64,000 bases of DNA from Serratia nevei. GTDB lineage: Bacteria; Pseudomonadota; Gammaproteobacteria; Enterobacterales; Enterobacteriaceae. Every line of letters starts with the position of its first letter. Position 1 is the first letter of the stretch. The position numbers and the translations under genes are program-made. The notes beneath the pieces are model-generated. The model made no database searches. It was not told where the DNA came from and was given only the letters and a program-made list of their open reading frames with translations. This document shows, in pieces, positions 47,967-57,895 of the stretch. The stretch is from the NCBI RefSeq assembly GCF_024160145.1, contig NZ_JAMYWQ010000002.1, forward strand, positions 287,367 to 351,366. The letters run 5' to 3'.

Positions 47967-48959
47967 GTGAACCTGCAACAACAACTGGCGCAATTTCCGC
48001 GTCTGGACCTGGTTGGCGCTGCCACACCGCTGGAAAAGCTGTCCCGTCTCTCCGATTACCTCGGCCGCGAAATCTACCTTAAACGTGATGATGTCACGCC
48101 TATGGCAATGGGCGGCAACAAGCTGAGAAAGCTGGAGTTTCTGGCCGCCGATGCGCTGCGACAAGGCGCCGATACGCTGGTCACCGCCGGCGCCATTCAA
48201 TCCAACCACGTGCGCCAGACGGCGGCGGTGGCGGCGAAACTGGGCCTGCACTGCGTCGCGCTGCTGGAAAACCCGATCGATACCCGTGCGGAAAACTACC
48301 TGACCAACGGCAACCGCCTGTTGCTTGGGCTGTTCAACGCCGAGGTGGTGATGTGCGAAGCGCTGCACGATCCGCAGCAGCAGCTGGCGGAACTGGCGAC
48401 GCGCCTCGAGGCGCAGGGCTTCCGCCCTTACGTGGTGCCGGTAGGCGGCTCCAATGCGCTGGGCGCCTTGGGATACGTGCAGTGCGCATTGGAAATCGCC
48501 GAACAGAGCCAACGCAGCAACGTGGCGTTCAGTTCGGTGGTGGTGGCGTCCGGTAGCGCCGGCACCCACGCCGGGCTGGCGGTGGGGCTGCAGCAGCTGC
48601 TGCCGGAAACCGAACTGATCGGCGTGACCGTCTCGCGCACCGTGATCGATCAGCTGCCGAAGGTGGAGCAGATCCAGAAAGCCCTGGCCTGTTCGCTGAA
48701 TATCGACGAGCTGGCGTCGATCGCGCTGTGGGACGATTACTTCGCGCCGCAGTACGGCATGCCGAACGAAGAGGGCATGGCGGCGGTGCAGCTGCTGGCG
48801 CAGCTAGAGGGCGTGTTGCTGGATCCGGTGTACACCGGCAAAGCGATGGCCGGTTTGATCGACGGCATCGCCCAGCGGCGTTTCCGCGATGAAGGCCCCA
48901 TTCTGTTCGTTCACACCGGCGGTGCGCCGGCGCTGTTCGCCTACCATCCGCAGGTGTAA
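47967..48959 (+). CDS. dcyD: D-cysteine desulfhydrase DcyD
   Basis: PLP enzyme that breaks D-cysteine into pyruvate, H2S and ammonia. 330 residues from GTG 47967, preceded by GGGGGGAAG. The PLP lysine lies in [19 protein letters not shown], with substrate-binding [15 protein letters not shown] and phosphate-binding [15 protein letters not shown]. In E. coli it also sits between fliAZ and the cystine transporter genes, so the local order is conserved. Related to ACC deaminases, but the gene neighbourhood favours DcyD. Confidence 0.93.
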   Translation: MNLQQQLAQFPRLDLVGAATPLEKLSRLSDYLGREIYLKRDDVTPMAMGGNKLRKLEFLAADALRQGADTLVTAGAIQSNHVRQTAAVAAKLGLHCVALLENPIDTRAENYLTNGNRLLLGLFNAEVVMCEALHDPQQQLAELATRLEAQGFRPYVVPVGGSNALGALGYVQCALEIAEQSQRSNVAFSSVVVASGSAGTHAGLAVGLQQLLPETELIGVTVSRTVIDQLPKVEQIQKALACSLNIDELASIALWDDYFAPQYGMPNEEGMAAVQLLAQLEGVLLDPVYTGKAMAGLIDGIAQRRFRDEGPILFVHTGGAPALFAYHPQV

Positions 48960-49077
48960 ATACCGCTTGTTATTCCATTTTGAACTATATTTATAAGGTT
49001 ATATTCCTTTATGCGGACGGTCGCACTGTTAAAGTGCTGATATCAAAAAAGATAACTAACACACAGGGGTGTTTATG

Positions 49078-49875
49078 ATGTTTGCGAAAGTTCGTCGTCA
49101 ATGGCTGTTGGGCGTGGCAGGTGTCGCATTGGCCGCCGGTTTGGCGACCCAAACCTACGCTGCCGACAATCTGCTGCAGCAGGTGAAACAGCGCGGCACG
49201 CTGATCGTCGGGTTGGAAGGCACCTATCCGCCGTTCAGCTTCCAGGGGGAAGACGGCAAGCTGACCGGTTTCGAAGTGGATTTCGCCAACGCGCTGGCGG
49301 AACATCTGGGCGTGAAAGCCAAGCTGAATCCGACCAAGTGGGACGGCATGCTGGCATCGCTGGATTCGAAACGCATCGACGTGGTCATCAACCAGGTGAC
49401 GCTCTCCGATGAGCGCAAGAAAAAATATGACTTCTCCACCCCTTACACCGTTTCCGGTATTCAGGCGCTGGTGAAAAAAGGCAATGAAGGCACCATCACC
49501 AAACCGGAAGACCTGAAAGGCAAGAAGGTCGGCGTGGGTCTGGGCACCAACTATGAGCAATGGCTGCGTGAGCATGTGCAGGGCGTAGATGTGCGCACCT
49601 ATGACGACGACCCGACCAAGTATCAGGATCTGCGCGTCGGCCGCATCAACGCCATTCTGGTGGATCGCCTGGCGGCCCTGGATCTGGTGAAGAAAACCGG
49701 CGATACGCTGGCGGTAGCCGGCCCGGCGTTCTCTCGTCAGGAATCCGGCGTGGCGCTGCGCAAGAACAACCCAGAGCTGCTGGCCGCGATTGACCAGGCG
49801 ATTGCCGAGATGCAAAAAGACGGCACGCTGGCGAAGATCTCCGAGAAATGGTTTGGCGCGGACGTAACGAAATAA
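49078..49875 (+). CDS. tcyJ: Cystine-binding periplasmic protein TcyJ (FliY)
   Basis: Substrate-binding protein of the high-affinity cystine ABC importer. Of the in-frame starts (GTG 49069, ATG 49075, ATG 49078) the last has AGGGG at 8 bases. A signal peptide is clear (RRQWLLGVAGVALAAGLATQ, cut after TYA). The SBP family 3 signature GFEVDFANALAEHLGV and the ligand-site stretches LEGTYPPFSFQG and VGVGLGTNYEQWL are nearly identical to E. coli. Its stop overlaps the tcyL ATG by one base. The AT-rich stretch at 48990-49017 (ATAAGG-CCTTTAT symmetry) may be a CysB target, as the E. coli gene is CysB-controlled (inference). Confidence 0.95.
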   Translation: MFAKVRRQWLLGVAGVALAAGLATQTYAADNLLQQVKQRGTLIVGLEGTYPPFSFQGEDGKLTGFEVDFANALAEHLGVKAKLNPTKWDGMLASLDSKRIDVVINQVTLSDERKKKYDFSTPYTVSGIQALVKKGNEGTITKPEDLKGKKVGVGLGTNYEQWLREHVQGVDVRTYDDDPTKYQDLRVGRINAILVDRLAALDLVKKTGDTLAVAGPAFSRQESGVALRKNNPELLAAIDQAIAEMQKDGTLAKISEKWFGADVTK

Positions 49876-50537
49876 TGCACGAAAGTATTCAACTGGCGCT
49901 GGATTCAGCGCCATTTTTATTGAAGGGTGCAATACTGACGCTTCAGCTCAGCCTGGGCGGCATGGCGTTTGGCTTGCTGCTCGGTTTTCTGCTGGCGCTG
50001 ATGCGCCTTTCGCCGCTGTGGCCGCTGTCGTGGCTGTCGCGCATTTACGTGTCGCTGTTCCGCGGCACGCCGTTGATCGCCCAGCTGTTTATGATCTACT
50101 ACGGTCTGCCGCAGTTCGGCATCGAGTTCGATCCTTTCCCGGCGGCGCTGATTGGGCTGTCGCTCAATACCGCCGCCTACACCTCGGAAACGCTGCGTGC
50201 GGCGATTTCGTCGATCGACAAAGGGCAGTGGGAAGCCGCCGCCAGCATCGGTATGACCCGTTGGCAAACCCTGCGCCGGGTGATCCTGCCGCAGGCAGCG
50301 CGCACCGCCTTGCCGCCGCTGGGCAACAGCTTCATCGGCCTGGTGAAAGACACCTCGCTGGCCGCCACCATTCAGGTGCCGGAACTGTTCCGTCAGGCGC
50401 AGCTCATCACCTCGCGCACGCTGGAGGTGTTCACCATGTACCTGGCGGCATCGCTGATTTACTGGGTCATGGCGACCCTGCTTTCCGCGCTGCAAAACCG
50501 CCTGGAAGCCCACGTGAATCGCCAGGATCAGGAGTAG
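49875..50537 (+). CDS. tcyL: Cystine ABC transporter permease TcyL (YecS)
   Basis: Inner-membrane permease of the cystine importer. ATG 49875 (MHESIQLALDSAPFLLKGAI) overlaps the tcyJ stop (TAATG); 220 residues versus 222 in E. coli. Several hydrophobic helices and the EAA loop that contacts the ATPase (EAAASIGMTRWQTLRRVILP) are present. tcyN follows after 3 bases. Confidence 0.95.
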   Translation: MHESIQLALDSAPFLLKGAILTLQLSLGGMAFGLLLGFLLALMRLSPLWPLSWLSRIYVSLFRGTPLIAQLFMIYYGLPQFGIEFDPFPAALIGLSLNTAAYTSETLRAAISSIDKGQWEAAASIGMTRWQTLRRVILPQAARTALPPLGNSFIGLVKDTSLAATIQVPELFRQAQLITSRTLEVFTMYLAASLIYWVMATLLSALQNRLEAHVNRQDQE

Positions 50538-50540
50538 CGC

Positions 50541-51293
50541 ATGAGTGCCATTGAAGTTAAGCAATTGACCAAGCAGTTCAAGGGACAAACGGTGCTGCAC
50601 GGGATCGATCTGGCGGTGGACGCGGGCGAAGTGGTGGCGATCATCGGCCCGAGCGGTTCGGGGAAAACCACCTTGCTGCGCTGCATCAACCTGCTGGAGG
50701 AGCCGGATTCCGGCACCATTCGCGTCGGCGATATTCTGATCGACGGCAGCAAGCCGCTGAGCAAACAGAAGAGTCAGGTGCGGGCGCTGCGTCAGCAGGT
50801 CGGTTTCGTGTTCCAGAACTTCAACCTGTTCCCGCACCGTTCGGTATTGGAGAACATTATCGAAGGGCCGGTGGTCGTCAAGGGTGAGGCGAAAGCCAGC
50901 GCGGAACAGCGCGCTCGCGCCTTGCTGACCAAGGTGGGCCTGAGCGGCAAAGAGCAGGCTTATCCACGGCGGCTGTCCGGCGGCCAACAGCAGCGGGTGG
51001 CTATTGCGCGCGCGCTGGCGATGCAGCCGGAGGTGATCTTGTTCGATGAGCCGACGTCGGCGCTCGATCCCGAGCTGGTGGGGGAAGTGCTCAATACCAT
51101 GCGCTCATTGGCGGAAGAGAAACGCACCATGGTGATCGTCACCCATGAGATGAGCTTTGCCCGCGACGTGGCCGACCGGGTTATCTTTATGGATCACGGC
51201 CGCATCGTCGAACAGGGCCCGGCTAAAGCGCTGTTCGCCAATCCTCAGCACCAGCGCACCCGGCAATTCCTCGACAAGTTCCTGAATCAATAA
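50541..51293 (+). CDS. tcyN: Cystine ABC transporter ATPase TcyN (YecC)
   Basis: ATP-binding subunit of 250 residues. Walker [11 protein letters not shown]-loop [17 protein letters not shown] signature [15 protein letters not shown], Walker [15 protein letters not shown] and H-loop [11 protein letters not shown] are all present. It completes the tcyJLN operon and is followed by a palindromic terminator-like sequence. Confidence 0.96.
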   Translation: MSAIEVKQLTKQFKGQTVLHGIDLAVDAGEVVAIIGPSGSGKTTLLRCINLLEEPDSGTIRVGDILIDGSKPLSKQKSQVRALRQQVGFVFQNFNLFPHRSVLENIIEGPVVVKGEAKASAEQRARALLTKVGLSGKEQAYPRRLSGGQQQRVAIARALAMQPEVILFDEPTSALDPELVGEVLNTMRSLAEEKRTMVIVTHEMSFARDVADRVIFMDHGRIVEQGPAKALFANPQHQRTRQFLDKFLNQ

Positions 51294-51320
51294 GACGGCG
51301 GGGGAGCTCCCCCGTCCGTG
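51294..51320 (+). terminator. Palindrome after tcyN
   Basis: CGGGGGAGCTCCCCCG (51299-51314) is a 16-base perfect palindrome, extendable by outer GAC/GTC pairs, starting right after the stop. Followed by TCCGTGTTC, not a clean U tract. Confidence 0.55.
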
Positions 51321-51540
51321 TTCACTCCGCTTTCAACAATTCGTTTCGCGCGGCGGCGAGAAACCCGCTGCGACTACCGTATCCCGGATGTTGCCGAACC
51401 CGAGAGTCAATGCGACTCGTAGCGTTCTGCCGCGGTTTGCAAGCAGACTAATCCGTTCTGAGCTCACCCTGCTGTTATCGCCCATGAGGCACCACATCTT
51501 CATGCAAGGATCAAGACGCTAACGGCTGACCGAGCTGTGG
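51321..51540. other. Unassigned gap between tcyN and putA
   Basis: About 220 bases without a supported gene. A small hairpin (GAGTC ... GACTC, about 51403-51417) is visible. No tRNA, no known small RNA and no IS end recognised. It lies between two convergent transcription ends. Confidence 0.4.
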
Positions 51541-51544
51541 GCAA

Positions 51545-51572
51545 TAAAAAACCCTGCACAAGTGCAGGGTTT
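51545..51572 (-). terminator. Terminator of putA (bidirectional form)
   Basis: AAACCCTGCAC and GTGCAGGGTTT (51549-51559, 51562-51572) form an 11-bp stem with a 2-base loop. On the minus strand a T run follows (complement of AATAAAAA), 50 bases past the putA stop. Confidence 0.88.
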
Positions 51573-51623
51573 GCGTAGCGGTGAGCCAATCAGGCGGCAA
51601 TGCATGGCCGCCTTGACGATGCG

Positions 51624-54600
51624 TTAACCGATGGTCATCAGGCTGGCGTTACCGCCGGCGGCGGCGGTGTTGACGCTCAGCGAACGCTCGATCAGCAGGC
51701 GCTCCAACAGGATGTTGGTTTCACCGTGAGCGAAGCCCTGCACCGAGACGATGGCGCCGCCGCGCTGGGCAATCTGCTCGCACAGGGTGCGCAGCTGATC
51801 GGCATCGCCGTGATAGATGGCGGCGTCGAACTCGACCTTGTCCTGCTGCCAGTCTTTGCTAAAGGCGATGCGCGCCTGCACATCGTTCGGCAAGCGGCGG
51901 AACAGGTTGCGCTGCAGCTCCGCTTCCGGCCACAGCGCGCAGCTGCCGACCGCCAGCACGGCGGCCAGCTGGATCAGCGCGTCGGCTTCGTTATCCGCCA
52001 GGCACAGCACGCGTTCACGCGGCAGCAGGGCATAGGTATTGCGCTCGCCGGTTGGGCCCGGCAGCGGACGTACGGTGCCGCCCTGGCCCAGTTCCGCATA
52101 GCGCTGCGCCAATGCCGCCAGGTCGCCGTGTTGGCTGGTGACCGCCCATTTTTCCAGCGATTGCAGCGCGCCCAACAGCTGCGGCCGCGCGGTGACTTCC
52201 ATCGGACGCTCTTCGTCCTGACGGTGCAGCGTGCGTTGCAGCGCGTCGTCCGGCCGGTTGGCCAGCAGACGGTACAGGTACAGCGGGCCGCCGGCTTTCG
52301 GACCGGTGCCCGACAGGCCTTCACCGCCGAACGGCTGTACGCCGACTACCGCGCCGACCATGTTACGGTTGACGTACAGATTGCCGACCTTGGCGCGTTC
52401 GGTCACCCGAGCGATGGTTTCATCGATACGGGTGTGAATGCCCAGCGTCAGGCCATAACCGGCGGCGTTGATCTGATCGACCAGCGCGTCCAGATTGTTG
52501 CGCTGGAAGCGCACCACGTGCAGCACCGGGCCGAAGATCTCTTTTTGCAGCTCGTCGAAGCTGTCGAGCTCGATCAGCGTCGGCTTGATGAAGGTGCCGC
52601 GCGCCCACTCTTTCTCATCCTGCGCGCTGCCTTTGGCGGCCTGGTACACCTTGCGGCCTTTGGCGCGCATCGCCTGGATGTGGCGTTCGATGCCGGTTTT
52701 GGCTTCGGCATCGATCACCGGGCCCACGTCGGTAGACAGACGCTCCGGATTGCCCATGCGGCATTCGGCCATCGCGCCGCGCAGCATTTGCAGCGTGTGC
52801 TCGGCCACGTCTTCCTGAATGCACAGGATACGCAGCGCGGAGCAGCGTTGGCCGGCGCTGTCGAAGGCGGAGGCCACCACGTCGGTCACCACCTGTTCGG
52901 TCAGGGCGGAAGAGTCGACGATCATGGCGTTCAGGCCGCCGGTTTCGGCGATCAGCGGCGTCGGCCGGCCTTGCGGATCCAGACGACCGGCGATGCTGCG
53001 CTGCAAAATGCCGGCGACGTCGGTGGAACCGGTAAACATCACGCCGCGGACGCGGGCATCGTTGACCAGCGTTGAGCCGACGGTTTCACCCTGGCCCGGC
53101 AGCAGCTGCAGCACGCCTTGCGGAATGCCGGCTTCCAGCAGGATGCGCACCGCCTGCGCGGCGACCAGCGGCGTTTGCTCGGCCGGTTTGGCCAGCACGC
53201 TGTTGCCCGCCGCCAGCGCGGCGGCGATTTGGCCGGTGAAGATCGCCAGCGGGAAGTTCCACGGGCTGATGCAGACCACCGGGCCCAGCGGGCGGTGGCT
53301 GTCGTTGGCGAAATCGTCGCGCACCTGGCCGGCGTAGTAGTGCAGGAAATCGACCGCTTCGCGCACTTCGGCGATGGCGTTGTTGAAGGTTTTACCCGCT
53401 TCGCGCACCAGAATGCCGAGCAGGCTTTGCAGCTGGCTTTCCATCAGCTCGGCGGCGCGCTCGAGGATCGCGGCGCGCTCCGTCGGCGGCGTAGCGAACC
53501 AGATTGGGCCGGCGGCCGCAGCGGCGTCGAGCGCACGGCTGACTTCGCCTTCGGTGGCTTCACGCACGTAGCCGACCACATCGCCCGGCTCGGCTGGGTT
53601 GATCACCGGTTGTTCCACGCCCTGATCCAATTCGGCGTCGATGATCGGTTCCGCACGCCACGGATGGCTGGCGCTGGTGAGCAGGGCGCTGGAGAGCGAG
53701 GCCAAACGCTGTTCGTTGGACAGATCCAGGCCGCTGGAGTTGGTGCGCTTCTCGCCGTACAGCTCGCGCGGCAGCGGAATGCGCGGATGCGGCAGGCCAA
53801 TCTGGCCTTCGCCGGCCGCCAGCGCTTCCACGGCGCTGACCGGATCGGCCACCAGTTCGTCGAGCGGCAGGGTAGCGTCGGCGATGCGGTTGACGAACGA
53901 GGTGTTGGCGCCGTTTTCCAGCAGGCGGCGCACCAGGTAAGCCAGCAGCGTTTCATGGGTGCCGACCGGCGCATAGATGCGGCAAGGGCGGTTCAGCTTG
54001 CCGTCGGCCACTTTGCCCACCACCTGCTCGTACAGCGGCTCACCCATGCCGTGCAGGCACTGGAACTCGTACTGGCCAGGGTAGTAGTTGTTGCCGGCCA
54101 GGTGATAGATGGCGCTCAGGGTATGGGCGTTGTGGGTCGCGAACTGCGGATAGATCAGGTTCGGCACCGACAGCAGCTTGCGCGCGCAGGCCAGGTAGGA
54201 AACGTCGGTATAGACCTTGCGGGTGTAGACCGGATAGCCTTCCAGGCCGTCCATCTGGGCGCGTTTGATTTCGCTGTCCCAGTAGGCGCCCTTCACCAGA
54301 CGGATCATCAGGCGACGGCGGCTGCGTTGCGCCATGTCGATCACCGCGTCGATGGCAAACGGGCAGCGTTTCTGGTAGGCCTGAATCACGAAGCCGATGC
54401 CGTTCCAGCCGGCCAGCTGCGGTTCGAAGCACAGCTTCTCCAGCAGATCGAGCGAGATCTCCAGGCGGTCGGCCTCTTCGGCGTCGATGTTGATGCCGAT
54501 ATCGTACTGGCGCGCCTGCAGGGTCAGCGACAGCAGGCGCGGGTAGAGCTCTTCCATGACGCGTTCGTACTGCGCGCGGCTGTAACGCGGGTGCAGGGCG

Positions 54601-55595
54601 GAGAGCTTGATGGAGATGCCGGGGCCTTCATAGATGCCGCGGCCGTTGGAGGCTTTGCCGATGGCGTGGATCGCCTGCTGGTAGGAAACCAGGTAAGCCT
54701 GGGCGTCGGCTTCGGTCAGGGCGGCTTCGCCCAGCATATCGTAGGAGTAGCGGAAGCCTTTTTCTTCCAGCTTGCGCGCGTTGGCCAGCGCTTCGGCGAT
54801 GGTTTCGCCGGTCACGAACTGTTCGCCCATCAGGCGCATCGCCATGTCCACGCCTTTGCGGATCAGCGGTTCGCCGCTCTTGCTGATAATGCGGTTCAGT
54901 GAACGGGACAGATTGGCTTCGTTATGCGTGGACACCAGCTTGCCGGTGAACAGCAGGCCCCAGGTGGCGGCGTTGACGAACAGCGACGGGCTGCGCCCCA
55001 GGTGCGAGTGCCAGTTGCCGTTGCTGATCTTGTCGCGGATCAGGGCATCGCGGGTCGGTTTGTCCGGAATGCGCAGCAGCGCTTCCGCCAGGCACATCAG
55101 CGCCACGCCTTCCTGCGAGGAGAGGGAGAACTCTTGCAGCAGGCCTTGCACCATGCCGGCGCGGCCGTTTGCACTTTTTTGGTTACGCAATTTCTCGGCG
55201 ATGCCATAGGCCATTTTGTGAGTGGCCTGTGCAAGATCGGCGGGTAATCGCGCCTGTTCGAGCAACATCGGCACCGCTTCGGTCTCCGGGCGGCGATAGG
55301 CGGCAGTGATGGCGGCGCGGGTGACCGACTGCGGCAGAATTTGTTCGGCGAAATCGAGGAATGGCTGGTGTGACTCTTCCTGCGCTTGCGGCATAATGTC
55401 GTCCGCTTCCGGCTGAGCCGCCGTGGCCAGCGCTGGGATCTCAGGAATATCGGTGCCGCTCTCGAGACGCTCGAGGTAATTAAAGATGGCCTGCTTGATG
55501 AGCCAGTGCGGCGTGCGATCGATGCGCTGCGCGGCGCTCTTGATCCGGTCGCGTGTTGCCTCGTCGAGTTTCACGCCCATTGTGGTAGTGCCCAT
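51624..55595 (-). CDS. putA: Trifunctional proline utilisation protein PutA
   Basis: Converts proline to glutamate (FAD proline dehydrogenase, then NAD P5C dehydrogenase) and represses the put genes when proline is absent. The 1323 residues (E. coli 1320) start MGTTTMGVKLDEATRDRIKS. The ribbon-helix-helix DNA-binding domain covers residues 1-47. The proline dehydrogenase barrel is about 260-610 (RRRLMIRLVKGAYWDSEIKR). The aldehyde dehydrogenase domain is about 650-1130, with SPWNFPLAIFTGQIAAALAA, the general-base Glu in LIAETGGLNAMIVD and the catalytic Cys in DSAGQRCSALR. The C-terminal domain ends AAGGNASLMTIG. Divergent from putP. Confidence 0.98.
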   Translation of the reverse strand: MGTTTMGVKLDEATRDRIKSAAQRIDRTPHWLIKQAIFNYLERLESGTDIPEIPALATAAQPEADDIMPQAQEESHQPFLDFAEQILPQSVTRAAITAAYRRPETEAVPMLLEQARLPADLAQATHKMAYGIAEKLRNQKSANGRAGMVQGLLQEFSLSSQEGVALMCLAEALLRIPDKPTRDALIRDKISNGNWHSHLGRSPSLFVNAATWGLLFTGKLVSTHNEANLSRSLNRIISKSGEPLIRKGVDMAMRLMGEQFVTGETIAEALANARKLEEKGFRYSYDMLGEAALTEADAQAYLVSYQQAIHAIGKASNGRGIYEGPGISIKLSALHPRYSRAQYERVMEELYPRLLSLTLQARQYDIGINIDAEEADRLEISLDLLEKLCFEPQLAGWNGIGFVIQAYQKRCPFAIDAVIDMAQRSRRRLMIRLVKGAYWDSEIKRAQMDGLEGYPVYTRKVYTDVSYLACARKLLSVPNLIYPQFATHNAHTLSAIYHLAGNNYYPGQYEFQCLHGMGEPLYEQVVGKVADGKLNRPCRIYAPVGTHETLLAYLVRRLLENGANTSFVNRIADATLPLDELVADPVSAVEALAAGEGQIGLPHPRIPLPRELYGEKRTNSSGLDLSNEQRLASLSSALLTSASHPWRAEPIIDAELDQGVEQPVINPAEPGDVVGYVREATEGEVSRALDAAAAAGPIWFATPPTERAAILERAAELMESQLQSLLGILVREAGKTFNNAIAEVREAVDFLHYYAGQVRDDFANDSHRPLGPVVCISPWNFPLAIFTGQIAAALAAGNSVLAKPAEQTPLVAAQAVRILLEAGIPQGVLQLLPGQGETVGSTLVNDARVRGVMFTGSTDVAGILQRSIAGRLDPQGRPTPLIAETGGLNAMIVDSSALTEQVVTDVVASAFDSAGQRCSALRILCIQEDVAEHTLQMLRGAMAECRMGNPERLSTDVGPVIDAEAKTGIERHIQAMRAKGRKVYQAAKGSAQDEKEWARGTFIKPTLIELDSFDELQKEIFGPVLHVVRFQRNNLDALVDQINAAGYGLTLGIHTRIDETIARVTERAKVGNLYVNRNMVGAVVGVQPFGGEGLSGTGPKAGGPLYLYRLLANRPDDALQRTLHRQDEERPMEVTARPQLLGALQSLEKWAVTSQHGDLAALAQRYAELGQGGTVRPLPGPTGERNTYALLPRERVLCLADNEADALIQLAAVLAVGSCALWPEAELQRNLFRRLPNDVQARIAFSKDWQQDKVEFDAAIYHGDADQLRTLCEQIAQRGGAIVSVQGFAHGETNILLERLLIERSLSVNTAAAGGNASLMTIG

Positions 55596-55716
55596 GCCAA
55601 TCCAACTCCTGTGTTTAGAACCTATCCCATCAGGCTAGACAAACAGCAGGCCGGAAAGCCTGTTGGGATAGGTTCGTGAGATGTGTGGTGTTACGAATGC
55701 AGACAATATCCTGCAT

Positions 55717-55915
55717 GTTGCAACTTTGTGCAACCTTGTTAAATCAGGCCGATGAACGAAGTGTGAGTTTCATCGATTTTTTAACATCGCCTGTTGGCAT
55801 GAATGTTGCCTTATTGAGCAAACGCGGCGGGATTTATTACGCCGCGGGCGCTTTACCCTGCGCTATATAAGGGTAATGACTGGGTGCAACTCATTTTGCT
55901 TGTCGTGAGTGCAAC
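55717..55915. promoter_or_regulatory. Array of PutA operator-like sites between putA and putP
   Basis: GTTGCA or its complement TGCAAC, the core bound by the PutA ribbon-helix-helix domain in E. coli, occurs four times: 55717-55722, 55729-55734, 55885-55890 and 55910-55915. They form two close pairs (6- and 19-base gaps) in the 571-base non-coding region between the divergent genes. This fits PutA repression of both putA and putP. The rest of the gap (55923-56166) holds no gene that I can support. Confidence 0.75.
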
Positions 55916-56166
55916 CTTTGGGCGCAGTAAATGTGACGCAGGGTAAACTTTGTGTAACTTTGTTGTTAAATATCTTGTTGGTTGATGAAAGGCTCATCTA
56001 GGATAACCGACGGTCAACAATTACGGGCAGAAACTATTTTACCTGCACTTGCTCGAGGGATGCGCCACGTTCCGGCGCAGCGGCCAGTGCAATGCATTGC
56101 GCGTCCGTTCCCGGCCATCACCCAGGCCGAAGCGGAACGCGAATAATAATGAAAGTGGAGAATTAA

Positions 56167-57651
56167 ATGACAATGAGCACCCCTATGCTGGTGACCTTCC
56201 TGGTGTACATTTTCGGGATGGTGCTGATCGGCCTGCTTGCCTACCGGGCAACCAACAACTTTGATGACTACATTCTCGGCGGCCGCAGTTTGGGCAGCGT
56301 GGTGACCGCGCTGTCCGCCGGCGCTTCCGACATGAGCGGCTGGCTGCTGATGGGCCTGCCGGGCGCCATCTTTCTCTCCGGTATCTCCGAAAGCTGGATC
56401 GCCATCGGTCTGACCATCGGCGCTTACCTGAACTGGAAGCTGGTGGCAGGAAGGCTGCGCGTGCATACCGAAGCCAACAACAACGCCCTGACGCTGCCGG
56501 ACTATTTCACCAGCCGTTTTGAAGACAACAGCAAGCTGCTGCGGGTGATCTCGGCCATCGTCATCCTGGTGTTCTTCACCATTTACTGCGCCTCCGGCAT
56601 CGTGGCCGGTGCGCGTCTGTTCGAAAGCACCTTCGGCATGAGCTACGAAACCGCCCTGTGGGCCGGCGCCGCGGCGACCATCCTCTATACCTTTATCGGC
56701 GGTTTCCTGGCGGTAAGCTGGACCGACACCGTGCAGGCCAGCCTGATGATTTTCGCGCTGATCCTGACGCCGGTGATCGTGATCTTCGCCGTCGGCGGCA
56801 TCGATACCTCGATGCTGGTGATCCAGGCGCAGAACCCGGCCAACCTCGACATGCTGAAGGGGCTGAACTTCGTCGCCATCCTGTCGCTGCTGGGTTGGGG
56901 CCTGGGCTACTTCGGCCAGCCGCACATCCTGGCGCGTTTCATGGCGGCGGATTCTCACCGCACCATCCGCAGCGCGCGTCGCATCAGCATGACCTGGATG
57001 ATCCTGTGCCTGGCCGGCACCATCGCCGTCGGTTTCTTCGGCATCGCTTACTTCGCCAACAACCCGGATCAGGCCGGTAATGTGTCGCAGAACGGCGAGC
57101 GCGTGTTCATCGAACTGGCGATGCTGCTGTTCAACCCATGGGTGGCGGGCGTGCTGCTGTCGGCGATTCTGGCGGCGGTCATGAGCACCCTGAGTTGCCA
57201 GCTGCTGGTGTGTTCCAGCGCGATCACCGAAGACCTGTACAAGGCGTTCCTGCGCAAAGGCGCCAGCCAGCGTGAGCTGGTGTGGGTCGGCCGCGTGATG
57301 GTGCTGGTGGTAGCGCTGATCGCCATCGCGCTGGCGGCCAACCCGGAGAACCGCGTACTGGGCCTGGTGAGCTACGCCTGGGCCGGCTTCGGCGCCGCCT
57401 TCGGCCCGGTGGTGTTGATCTCGGTGATGTGGTCGCGCATGACCCGCAACGGTGCGCTGGCCGGCATGCTGGTCGGCGCGGTGACGGTGATCGTCTGGAA
57501 ACAGTATGAATGGCTGGGCCTGTACGAAATCATCCCGGGCTTCATTCTGGGTTGTGTCGCCATCGTGGTGGTGAGCCTGATGGGCCGCCAACCGTCTGCC
57601 ACCATGACCGAGCGTTTCGATCAGGCGGAAGCCGAGTATAAAACGGTGTAA
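56167..57651 (+). CDS. putP: Sodium/proline symporter PutP
   Basis: Na+-coupled proline importer of the SSS family that feeds PutA. The 494 residues (E. coli 502) start MTMSTPMLVTFLVYIFGMVL and have about 13 hydrophobic segments. Na+/proline-site residues around D55 and S57 (SAGASDMSGWLLMGLPGA) and the Ser/Thr pair in AVMSTLSCQLLVCSSAITED (E. coli S340/T341) are kept. GTGGAG precedes the ATG. A clear terminator follows. Confidence 0.97.
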   Translation: MTMSTPMLVTFLVYIFGMVLIGLLAYRATNNFDDYILGGRSLGSVVTALSAGASDMSGWLLMGLPGAIFLSGISESWIAIGLTIGAYLNWKLVAGRLRVHTEANNNALTLPDYFTSRFEDNSKLLRVISAIVILVFFTIYCASGIVAGARLFESTFGMSYETALWAGAAATILYTFIGGFLAVSWTDTVQASLMIFALILTPVIVIFAVGGIDTSMLVIQAQNPANLDMLKGLNFVAILSLLGWGLGYFGQPHILARFMAADSHRTIRSARRISMTWMILCLAGTIAVGFFGIAYFANNPDQAGNVSQNGERVFIELAMLLFNPWVAGVLLSAILAAVMSTLSCQLLVCSSAITEDLYKAFLRKGASQRELVWVGRVMVLVVALIAIALAANPENRVLGLVSYAWAGFGAAFGPVVLISVMWSRMTRNGALAGMLVGAVTVIVWKQYEWLGLYEIIPGFILGCVAIVVVSLMGRQPSATMTERFDQAEAEYKTV

Positions 57652-57672
57652 CGCCGTTCGATATCAGTGAGC

Positions 57673-57701
57673 AAGGGGCGCATCGAGCGCCCCTTCTTTT
57701 T
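57673..57701 (+). terminator. Terminator of putP
   Basis: AAGGGGCGC, loop ATCGA, GCGCCCCTT (57673-57681 with 57687-57695), then CTTTTT; 22 bases after the stop. Confidence 0.88.
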
Positions 57702-57788
57702 GCCTGGTTGTCACCGTCATCCGGCTGTAACACCTGGCGACATTTGATTAGAAAAAATCACCGTCGCGCCTCTTGTATTTCTTGTTGG

Positions 57789-57807
57789 CAGAATGATAAT
57801 CACTCTC
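57789..57807 (+). promoter_or_regulatory. Fur box upstream of efeU
   Basis: Nineteen bases centred on AATGATAATCA match 15 of 19 positions of the Fur consensus, 89 bases upstream of the efeU ATG. Iron repression of efeUOB through Fur is known in E. coli. Confidence 0.75.
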
Positions 57808-57895
57808 GTTGAGTTTACTTTTCTTTACATTGGCACGGCGGTTCGCTTCATGCCTGTGCACATTGCCGTCATGGCCTTTTCTAAGGTGATTATTT

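Noticed and set aside
55676..55870. Short ORF in the putA-putP gap
   Set aside because: It overlaps PutA operator cores, has no Shine-Dalgarno and shows no recognisable protein pattern.
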